64,000 bases of DNA from Metridium senile (lineage: Eukaryota > Cnidaria > Anthozoa > Actiniaria > Metridiidae): NCBI GenBank assembly GCA_949775045.1, contig OX459095.1:25645978-25709977 (forward strand), in the 5' to 3' direction. Position 1 is the stretch's first letter, and the number at the start of each line of letters is the position of its first letter. The notes beneath the pieces are model-generated. The model was not told where the DNA came from and made no database searches. It saw only the letters and a list, made by a program, of their open reading frames with translations. Positions 13,796 through 25,700 of the stretch are shown one piece after another. The translations under genes were made by a program, and so were the position numbers.

Positions 13796-13837
13796 CGTTC
13801 AATCGGAAAACTATGTTGGTTTGTTTAAAGTGCCGGT

Positions 13838-13920
13838 AAGTCAGCATTCTATTACCTATCGTTTATATTAAACACCCGCAGCCTGTACTAGTTTACTCGC
13901 TAGTTTCCATAAATAAACAT
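13838..13920 (+). repeat. 3' part of the interrupted hammerhead-like repeat
   Basis: Contains TCGTTTATATTAAACAC then CTGTACTAGTTTACTCGCTAGTTTCCAT. The same block occurs at about 32300-32365 (plus) and 37050-37120 (minus). At 37 kb it lies next to the hammerhead-like part, so here the MITE and LINE fragment appear to have split one repeat. Confidence 0.5.
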
Positions 13921-14409
13921 ATAATAACATCACAGGTCTCTACTTTTTGATTGACTGTTTACCTACAATGGACCCGGTCTGGTGCTGAGAATAACACACT
14001 CGGAACTAGACTATTAACCATGCATTTCAACTTCCTGTCTTTATACCATCCCCCCACGGGGTATATTTACTAAACCCTTCTGGACAGCTCTTGCACCGCC
14101 CTTGCTCCGCCCTCTGTGGTTACACCAATACAATGTTAAATGTCAAATTGTGGTTAGCTCTCAGCATTTCGAATAATGGTACCTGCTTTTATACATGACA
14201 TATGCAAATAGAGACGTCTACAGTCAAGTGTATAATGCGTTCATTCAACGTTTCGTTGAAGCCTTCACGCCTGCCCACATGTATACGGATATTTCTAAAT
14301 CTGTAACGTTTAAGTTGTGGTTGGATGCCTGTCTACGAATGAACATACAGAATAATATGACTCAGTCGAGTAGGTTCTGAAAGTCTGAACCGGAAAAAGG
14401 ACATTGCAA

Positions 14410-14655
14410 ATACGAGAAGTGGTAACCCAAGTAACTGAGTAAATTGATGCATCCACAGTTACTCACTGCAAAGACGACTGAGTCGGTAGTGGTTACTCAA
14501 ATAACTGAGTAAATCGATGCATCCACAGTTACTCACTGCAAAGACGACTGAGTAGTGGTTATTCAAATAACTGAGTAAATCGATGCGTCCACAGTTACTC
14601 ACTGCATGCAAAGACGACTGAGTAGAGATTACGCAAATAACTGAGTAAATCGATT
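14410..14655. repeat. ~70-bp tandem repeat, three to four copies
   Basis: Units contain AACTGAGTAAATCGATGC, ATCCACAGTTACTCACTGC and AAAGACGACTGAGTAG. The copies are similar and differ by small deletions. Confidence 0.8.
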
Positions 14656-15044
14656 GAATATATTTTGTTAGTTTATTTTTGTTTATTATGACTATTGTTA
14701 ACCTTAATATATACAGAATATAATATAAAGAACCCATTTAATCCCAATTTACCCTCTACGCGTTACAATATTCCTAATAATAATAAGTTATTACACTAGT
14801 ACTGGATACGATTTAGTGTTCCCAACTCGAAAAAAAATACTCTAAGTTTCTCAATACTTTCTCGTCTGTACTGGAATAATCAGTTTCAGACGCAAACTGA
14901 GGCAAATGACGATTGTTGAAAAAGAACAAGAAAAGTTAAAAACGTTTTTGTTGTGTTGTGTACTAAGTGATGGCAGAGATGGTAGTCGCGAACTGAACAA
15001 TGTCTTACGTTAATACGGAATTAAAGCTTCTGTGCGTAACGTAA

Positions 15045-15252
15045 AGGCCGGTACACACCGCTGGACCACAAGTTGCTGCAACTTTCGTGTGACATATTCA
15101 AGTTATATGAAAATCTTTGTACATATCACAAAGATTATTCTCTGCAATCCGTCGCACAAATTCTTTCTGATTTGAATTCAAAGCAACAAAGATAAACAAT
15201 ACACACGAAGCGACCTGTCGTAAAGACATCTTGCAGCAGCCTGTACCGGCCT
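15045..15252. mobile_element. Harbinger-like MITE (208 bp, TAA duplication)
   Basis: Short terminal inverted repeats (AGGCCGGTACA at the left, TGTACCGGCCT at the right) are flanked by TAA at 15042-15044 and 15253-15255. It lies just downstream of the type II membrane protein gene's stop codon, probably in or near its 3' UTR. Confidence 0.75.
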
Positions 15253-15354
15253 TAATATCTCAAATAATTGTTTTCCAGATTGACAAAAAATTTGCTAAAA
15301 TGCATAACAAATGTTTACAAGAATGCTGTTGTCTTGTTAGCAGTACTGACTGGT

Positions 15355-15876
15355 CTACTCCATAGCGCAGTACCTCTGATTACAAGCGGTTGTAGGTCTC
15401 AGTTTGTAAACGTAAAAAGTGCCACAGTTACGGACAAGTGCAGGGCGTTTATACGCGCAGCAGTTGTTCTTCTTGGAATCTCCAAAGCAGACGTGTGTTT
15501 GAATACATCCATCTTCTTTCTTGGGATGCATTCCGTAAAGCCAGCCAGGGAAGTCGGTGTTGCATTGTCCTCCAGCCTGGCATGACGTGGGCATTTGCCG
15601 TCCAGCGCCGCCGCCAATTCGGTACCAGCCCGCTGGAAGGTTCAAGTCGCATTTACCCATGATCTTCTTGGAAAATATGTTGCGATCAGGCTCTTCGAGG
15701 ATGTTATAGTGATGACACTCGAATGCTACTTCACCGACATCGTGACCTTTGAGAGAAGGAAACATGGTTAACCTAAAGCTCACCCCATAGAGTAAATAAA
15801 ATATTAATACGAACTAGCAAGTATTAGAGCTCAAACACTATATCCGTGGAATAAAATCAAATTGCTACTGTGTAAT

Positions 15877-15939
<63 letters not shown>

Positions 15940-16627
15940 AAAAGAGAAAGAGAGAAAGAAAGAGAGAAAGAGAGAAAGAAAGAAAGAGAGAAAGAGAGAA
16001 AGAGAGAAAGAGAGAAAGAGAGAAAGAAAGAAAGAAAGAAACGAAGGAAGGAAGGAAGGAAGGAAGGAAGAAAGGAAGGAAGGAAGGAAAACAACAACAA
16101 AAGATAACAAATGAAAACCAAAGTAATGAATAAAAAGGAAAAAAGAGGACATACAAACTGGCGGTGTTCCTGTCCATTTTCCATGTTTATTGCATACACG
16201 GATTTGCGACCCATACAACATGCATCCAGGATTGCATGCAAACTTGATACAAGCACCGACACTCCTGTCTTTGCCGACCATTACACCATTTGCAGGAGCA
16301 TTAAGCTCCTTGCATTTATAAAGACCTAAAAACAATATCTATTAGTAGTGATTGAATAGTATTATAGTGGATAAAAAATGCAACCATATCAATCACTATC
16401 ATAATTATTATCATTGTCGTTATTATTATTATCACCATAATCCCCGGCATATTGACATTGACATTGTATTTACATTGAAGTATAATACAATATAATCATC
16501 ATCATCATCATCATCATTATCCTCATCAGTAACTTACCGTCATGTCCATCATCATCAACATTATCCACATCTTCATCATCATTAACACCACCATCACTGC
16601 CATCATCATCATCATCATCATCATCAA

Positions 16628-16659
<32 letters not shown>

Positions 16660-19600
16660 ACATCATCATCATCATCATCATCAACACCACCACTACGTTT
16701 ATACTTCCATCATCGTCATGATCCACGTCTTCCTCCTCATCATCATCGTTAAAACCATCACCACCTCCATCATCATCAAAACCACCGCCATCATCATCAT
16801 CCTCAACAACTTCATCATCATCATCATTAACACCATCACCACCTCCATCATCATCATCTTTAAAATCGACAGCATCATCATGATCATTTACATCAACATC
16901 ATCATCATCAACTCCACATCATCATCATCATCAACTCCACATCATCATCATCATCGACATCATCACCTCCAACCTCCATCATCATCAATTACATCGACAA
17001 CATCATCACCATCACCGCCATCTCTCTTTATTTAGACTAATAATACGCTATATTATGTTTGCATCGGGTTTCCTGTGGTATGAGCCAGTTCCGACGTATC
17101 GTTTAACATGATGATGTAATTAATAGTAACTCAATAGGAGGATAAACTCTTATCTGTAACGCACTCTAGATCTAGTAACAGAGTTTAATCCTCCTATCGA
17201 GTTACTGTTAATTACATCATATTACGGAACTGTCTCATACCACAGGAATCCCGATGCAAACATAATATAGCGCATCAATAGCGTAAATAAAGAAAGAGAA
17301 AAAAAGAAAAGAAACGACAAAAAGCCGGGCTCCCTGTGGCCAGTCGAATACTTACTGACTTCAGTGTTGTACTGTACTGGTGTGGGAGTCACACTCGTTT
17401 TCATCGTGCAACTGTACGTCCCTTCATCTTTCGACGAAACCTGCTTAATGATTAGTTCTGATCGATACAACGGTAACTGGTTGGGCGCGGGCTGTATTTT
17501 AACGGTCTTTGATTCTAGTACTTTGCCATCTTTAAGCCATGTAATGATAGGTTCAGGATCACCGTGGGCTGAGCAGTGGAGTGTTAACGGCTTGTCGACG
17601 TCCTTTACGGTCGTTGTTGCTGCCATCAAATTCATGGCACGAAGGGGAACTGAGAGATATGCAATCATCCAGTGTATGAGATGTGTGAAGATTGAGCCCC
17701 TACCAGGGGAACGTAGGTGAATCGAGAGAGATGCAATCATCCAGTGTATGAGATGTGTAAAGAATGAGCCCCTACCAGGGAAACGTAGGGGAACTGAGAG
17801 ATATGCAATCATCCAGTGTATGAGATGTGTGAAGAATGAGCCCCTACCAGGGGAACGTAGGTGAACTGAGAGATATGCACTAGGTTGTGTGACAGCCAAG
17901 GGTGAAATAACACTAGGTTGTGTGACAGCCAAGGATAAAATATCTTTGGTTTTGTGACAGCCAAGGGTGGCGTTACATTAGGTTGATGTCACAATGTTTA
18001 GGAGTGTCTAAATTACACAGTCACTAGTGCCGTGACATTAATTTGTGTGACGTTGCACTGTGGCGCGGCATTAGATTAAGTGCAACTCAGAAACATTAGG
18101 TAATGTAACGTTGCATAACATTGTGTGACTGTCACGCTATATTGTGTGACAGTCACGCATGACATTGTATGCAATAAATAGTATGTTCTTCATGCCTCAC
18201 AAATGTCGGTTTGAATCGCGACGTAGCCTAATGAAGACTAGCAGTAGCAGTCGCAACGTCGCGGTCCAAACCTTCGACATTCGTGAGACAAATGAATAGC
18301 ATACTTTTTATCTTTTATCAACGAAGAATTATCTTTCTAATTTTATAATATAATGCGGATTACCGTATTTCCTTGGGATCACGTTTGTCACTGCCATTGC
18401 ATTCCCGGCGAGATTTTTCGCTTGACAAGCATAAAAACCTTGTTCGTTCTTGGTAGGGTTCGTGATGTATAACACATCTTGAATTACTTTTAGATTTGGT
18501 GGACCAATCTTCTTGCCTTGCCTTGCCCAGAGGATCTTTGGTTTGGGATTACCCACGATTGGGCACTCTATAGTAGTCGTTAGCTTATCGTAGGCAAACG
18601 TTCGTGAGGGGAGAGGTTTGGTAATACGTGGCTTGGCTAAACAAGAAGCGACAAGAATGGGATTAATAATGGTGAAAATAATGATAATGGTGATGATAAC
18701 ATAATGGTGATGATAACGATGGTGATGATAACGATGGTGATGATAACGATGGTGATTATTTAATAGATAATCACTTCGGCACGCAGCATTCGTGGGTATA
18801 TTGCAGGCAGCTGAGGGCGTAGCCCGAAGCTGCCTGCAATATACCCACGAATGCTGCGTGCCGAAGTGATTATCTAGTATAATTACTATTCAATACCCTG
18901 CCCCATTATTCTATCTCTTGCACAGTAATCGGCGGTTTCTTGTGTTTTTGAATATAATAACAATAGGCTTACCAAACTTTAATTAGTTATCAGCCAATGA
19001 AAATGTATTTACCATTCAGTAGCCTGCCCCATTATTGTTCTCTTTGTTGCATAATAATCGGCGGTTTCTTGTCTCTTTGAATATAATAACAATAGGCTTA
19101 CCAAACTCTAATTAGTAATAATTTCATTCAATTGATGACATTAAGACTTGTTTTTGTTGCAAGTTTTCCAACGGCTGCCTCAGTAGTATAATGGCTTAAG
19201 GCGCCGATACAGCAAAGCAGAAGATCTCGGTTCGAATCCTGGCCTGCGTTAGTACTCAAAGACTTTTTTCGCCAAAAATCGCTTTCTAGTAAATTAATTC
19301 TAAGTCTGATCTTTACTAGAATGAACATTATTTGTTATACACACTAAATAGAACATACTGCAATATTTCTAATAATGCAGAGTGCGGACTGCAATATTTC
19401 TAATAATGCAGAGTGCGGACTGCATTATTTCTAATAATGCAGAGTGCGGACTGCAATATTTCTAATAATGCTGAGTGGGGACTGCAACATAACTAGATGT
19501 CTTTGCTTTCAGATGCGGGTACCCTGTAATCGGTGATTTAGTGCAGAGAGAGAACAATGGGGTAGGGTGGTGAATAGTGATGATAATGATATGGTGATGA

Positions 19601-22600
19601 TAATGATGATGATCATGATAATGGTGATGATAACGATGGTGATGATAATGATAATGGTGATGATAATGATAATGGTGATCATGAATGATAATGGTGATGA
19701 TAATGATAATGGTGATCATGAATGATAATGATAATGGTGATGATAATGATAATGGTGATCATGAATGATAATGATAATGGTGATGATAATGATGACGATG
19801 GTGATGATGGTGATAATGATAACGATTGTGGTGGTAAAGATGATAATGATGATAATGATAATGGTGATGATAATGGTGATGATAATGATGACGATGGTGA
19901 TGATGGTCATAATGATAACGATTGTGGTGGTAAAGATGATAATGATGATAATGATAATGGTGATGATAATGGTGATGATAATGATGACGATGGTGATGAT
20001 GGTCATAATGATAACGATTGTGGTGGTAAAGATGATAATGATAATGGTGATGATAAAGATGATAATGATGACGACGGTGATGATGGTCATAATAATATGA
20101 AGATGATGATTATCGATTGCCTTGTTCTTACGTCTGTTAGAGAGAGTACACTTTTCACAGTCTTTACCATTTAATGATTCTATGCTTTTTCGGTTTACAC
20201 TACACAATCTTCATGTTTTTTCCTTGTGCATAATATCCGCATAAACCAGTCCTAAAACTGATGATGATGATGATGATGATGGTGCATGTGATGATGATGA
20301 TGATGATGATGTTGGTGATAATGATGATTGTGATTATAATGATGATGATGATAATGTTGATGATGATGGTGCATGTGATGATGATGATTGTGATGATAAT
20401 TATTAATAATAATAATGATAATAAATGACGATATATATATATATATACTTGCGACAATAAGTTCCACTTTAGCCGTAGCGGAACCTATAGGATTTCTGGT
20501 TCTAAATGTAAACGTTCCAGAATCATTGACCTTGGCGTTCTGAATGGTCAAAGTGTTACCAAACGTCGCTTGGCTGGTAGCGTCATTGATCCAGAAACTA
20601 TCAGGATCAGGTCGACCTACTACTTCAGCAGATAGATGAACCTTTGCTCCTACTGATACGACTACTGTCTTGTTGGGTCTGGTGGTGATGTTAGGTGCAA
20701 CTAAACCATGAAGATAACAAACGTTATATGCATGAAAGTATACACCCTTTCCGAGAAAGTTTGTCACTCAAGAAAAGCTTACAAGCTAGTGGCGCAAAGT
20801 ATCATGGATCAGTTTAGAAACTACATGTGCATTCAGCATGCTTTTCTTGTTGTCTAATAAGTTCAAATATAGTCATTTATCAATATAACACACTGACAAG
20901 TGTGGCAATGTGGCCATGAAATCCCTGCGTTCTAATAAAGTATACATAAGTTACCCATAATCCCCTGCGCTACTAGCTTGTAAGTTTTTCACTTCACGGG
21001 TGACAAAGTTTCTCGTAAAAGGTATATGTGCAATGATTGGGCACCAAATGGCTAATGGAAGATAATAATAAAGCACTTTTTAACGTCTTCTCAATGTATT
21101 TAGCCCAACAATGCAAGTGTCCGGCTACAAATTGGGAAGACTCAGACCCAGAACTCTGATCGATACTTTTTACAGAGTGAGGAAAACCGGATAACCTGGA
21201 GAAAAACCCTCGTGGCATTGAATAGAACAACACCATCAAACGAACTCAACTTATATATCCATGCCCGAGCAGCGACTCGAACCTGGACCACAGTGGTAAA
21301 AGGCGGTTAACCACCCATCCAGGGCGATAGTTATAGTTATATCAGGGGCGGATCCAGAAATTTGTCAGAGGGGTGTCGCAATTGCAAATGAAGAGCTCTT
21401 TTAAAAGGTGTTAGGGGTGTTCGGTCCCTAAACGTCGTAAATAAAATAGGGGTAATTGCGGCGCTAGGGGGTGTCCGGTTTCTTTCCACCCACTACATCA
21501 GATGCCCCTGCATTATGTACCCGGTTAAGTCCATTGGGTTAGTAGCTGTATTTTAGTAAGAGTTCTCATTGACTAGCAACCTTTATACAGACATTACGCC
21601 CATCCGAACTCAATGTTAGAAGTGTAAGCATTATCCATGCCCTTTAATCCCCATTCGTGATTTAATAAAGAATGTTGGTTTTATTTGCGCTATAAATATG
21701 AATAGATAATTGAGTTCTGCATTTTAATAACTTTCAAATGGTATATAATTTTCTATTTTACCTTCAATTCTGACGAAATGAAAGCGCTTTCACAAAGTAT
21801 AAACGCAAACCTATCGGAAGGCCTTAATTTAATAATTTATACATATAGATATACATATACATATACATATAGATACTTAATTAAATCAGTTTCGCACAAT
21901 AGTTCCCTTCACACGGTTCCCTGCGCCATCTTGAAAGGTAGCTAGACCTAGCTTTTGCATATCGAAACGAGACAAAACATAGAGACTTTGTAACACTTTG
22001 CAGGCAGGACAATAACTCACGTGTCTCTTTCGTTGCAAGCTCAACGTTCGTCTCGCTTTGATGCAGGGCCAAGGCCAGGCTACCTTTCAAGATGGCGCAG
22101 GAAACTGTGAAGTGGACTATTTTCAATATAAAGCCAACTTACCGAAGTCTTTAAAGATATTTGATGACATACCAGACACTGCTGCCTGTGCTGGGGTTGC
22201 AGCCCTTGGTGGTCCTGATAGAAACATAGCAGCACCCCTTAAAGTAACACTTGGGTCCGAGGCTTTGGCCCCCCCACGTCTAAACAGCATCAGCTTGGCC
22301 CTATCTCCCGACATCCACTGTACTTTCCCATCAGGGCCAACAATGGCAGCAAGCCCAGGTTTTCCTCTCGATCCATAACGTCCACGTGGTCCTCGGTAAC
22401 CTCGCGGTCCACGGAAACCCCTGGGTCCGGGTGCACCAGCGATAGCGATGATCTGTGCCCTATTTATTGGTGGTCCAGCACCCGGTGGCCCTGCACCAGG
22501 TGGTCCTGTCCCGGCCGTAGGGGTGACAACTATACAGGAATGAATATATATTACAAACACATAAATCATAGATATGGGGAAATCAGTTAATTAGTTTATC

Positions 22601-22679
22601 TGACTTATTATTTCTTGGATTGGTTGATTGATTGATTGGTTGGTTGGTTGGGTGATTGATTGATTGGTTTATTTGATTA

Positions 22680-22738
<59 letters not shown>

Positions 22739-25700
22739 CATTCATTCATTCATTGGTTGATTTTTTAATTGTTCGTGATACCAACCTAATCCTTTTTGTA
22801 AACGTGCGGTAATGGCTTCTTGGACATGAGTCGACAGCATTCTCTCAAATTCTTTATTTGAAGCCGCTCTAGACCCTGATAAGAAAAACATCAATAAGGG
22901 AATTCGGCAGTGCCACTTTTTCTAGTACTAAAATATAACATTTGTTTTTACAATATATATATTTGTAAATATTTGTTAGTACAAGCTATCCACAATAACT
23001 ACAAAAGTTAGCCTAGGTGGATAGCAGTGAGTCATTCCAAGACGAAAATTAATTATGGTTGAAAACCTAAACTATAAATAATCGAAAAATTTGCCGAAAA
23101 CATGAAATATATCGTGTTGTTTGTACTCAATGGAAACAGTTCAAAAAAATAATCCATTTTTACCCACTATACTTTTCGGTCTTCAAATAACCTATCGTCT
23201 TGGACAACCGCTTAGAAATAGGTGTATACGTACCAAATAGATTCTTGAAGTACGCTTGGACATATTTCTGTGTTGCAGAACTGACTTCGCGTCCAGCGGC
23301 TGAAAATAGTCAATTAAAACACTTTTAAAACTCAACTCATTGAGCTTACAACTATCTTAGTAGCACGTTACAGCCACGCAGCTTACAATCATAAGGAAAT
23401 AAAGAGAGCGTTTGTTCTGAAATTCTGTTTGAATTCTGAAATTCATTTTTATTGACAAGGTCATGTGACCAGGTCCTGCAAAAGGCATATAGCAGTTTGA
23501 TGTATTAGTTTGTGCGAACAACTGAGCGTTCAAAACCAGTAACCCACAGTCAGGGTTTGTTACGTCCTCTTGTTCTTTCGTGTGAGTGTAATCAATAAAT
23601 GTTGTGTGAGTGTGGTGAATTGTCCTATTTCATTATGACGTCACATCAAAACATTCTATCGTTCTAACACTAAGGATCATGGTCGCTAGTGGGGGACAGA
23701 TTCATAACAACAATACAAGAATACACGATAAAATTGCATTTACAAGACGAATAGGAAAGAAATGACAACAAAATGCCAAAAATATGAAAGTATAAACATA
23801 GACACATAACATACATAAAAATTAGATAATTTGAAGCTCAATTTTCAAAGAGAAAGAAGATTTAGTTGAAATTTCCATTGTTTTCGGCGATTCTATCCCC
23901 CACTAAAACACATCGTGACGTCATAATGAAATAGGGCAATTAGAGCTAAGATCTATTTTACTCACCAATTAGGTTCACACTGCCCTTGTCCACAGTAACT
24001 GTGCCTGAAAACCAAATAATAGTCAACACAATTAACAACACATGGAGAACCACCTAAATAAAATGTTTTCAGCATAAAATAAAATATGACAAAAAAGTGA
24101 ATCACATTCCCACACCGGGAATTGAACCCGGGCCACGGCGGTGAGAGCGCCGGATCCTAACCACTAGACCATATGGGAAATCATGTACAGTGTACCTAAG
24201 TCGATAGTCCCGTTGATGATTCTTCGTCCAAGAGGATCAATAGTCACGTTCTTTCCATCAGCTGAAAAACACAACACATTTCAAACGTGTTTACAGGCGA
24301 CGTGCATGGAAAGCCATTTTCTAGAACAAAGCATGATGGGAAAATGAGCCCTTGCCCTATATATAGTTAAAATACATTTTAATGTCAATTTTTTTTCTGG
24401 GTATTTCTAATACACAAGCATATTAGCAACAGATAAATAAAACGTGAAAAATTAATTAATTTGGGATTCATTTAAGAGGAATAAGATATAATGATACCTT
24501 GTTCTAGAAAATCAGGGCGCGCCTTTCAGGACAAAACTGTAGAGTACAATTACTGTTGCTCGAATTGGCCTCTTTACCTGCCTTGTTTGTTGTCCCATTT
24601 CAGATCACGTGATGCTACCCTTGGGAATTGTTTCTTTCACATGTAAATGATATAACACGTTCATTATATAAGAAAAATTCTCAAGGGAATGACACGTGGT
24701 CTGAAATGGGCAATTTGCATACGGAGGTAAAGAGGTCTAATGGCAACGTACTGGTTAAGTAAACCTTACCTTTAACACAAACAATATAATCCTTTTCCTT
24801 GAATTGAAAAAAGAACAGAGTCAAAATCAGACATACATATATTTTACAGGGTGCATGGGTGTGGAACACGATGATGATGAGGATTGATGATAGTAATATT
24901 GATGATAACGATGATGATGATGATGACGCGATGATGGTAACGATTGATGATAGTAATATTGATGATACGATCATGATGATTGATGATAGTAATATTGATG
25001 ATGATGATGATGATTGATGATAGTAGCATTGATGATGATGATGATGATGATTGATGATAGTACCATTGATGATACGATCATGATGATTGATGATAGTAAT
25101 ATTGATGATAACGATGATGATGATTGATGATAGTAATATTGATGATAAGATCATGATGATTGATGATAGTAACATTGATGATAACGATGATGATGATTGA
25201 TGATAGTAACATTGATGATAACGATGATGATGATTGATGATAGTAACATTGATGATAACGATGATGATGATTGATGATAGTAATATTGATGATAACGATG
25301 ATGATGATTGATGATAGTAATATTGATGATAAGATCATGATGATTGATGATAGTAATATTGATGATAACGATGATGATGATTGATGATAGTAATATTGAT
25401 GATAACGATGATGATGATTGATGATAGTAACATTGATGATAACGATGATGATGATTGATGATAGTAACATTGATGATAACGATGATGATGGTTGATGATA
25501 GTAGCATTGATGATAACGATGATGATGATGATTGATGATGATATTGATGGAGTTTATAATTTTGTTATATATAAAATTTCACGCCTGTCACGCAATGATA
25601 TTTCACACAAGTGTGACAGAATTTGTTGCGTGACTTTAAAGACCCACCTTTATGACCTTCTTGCATCTTGTCGTCAATGGCTGCCTCGACACAGCCTTCC

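Noticed and set aside
19355..19485. Regular 31-bp repeats considered as a CRISPR-like array
   Set aside because: The units abut with no unique spacers, and the genome is eukaryotic.
19716..20207. Acidic or isoleucine/histidine-rich frames over GAT repeats
   Set aside because: Microsatellite artefacts inside introns of a well-supported gene on the minus strand.
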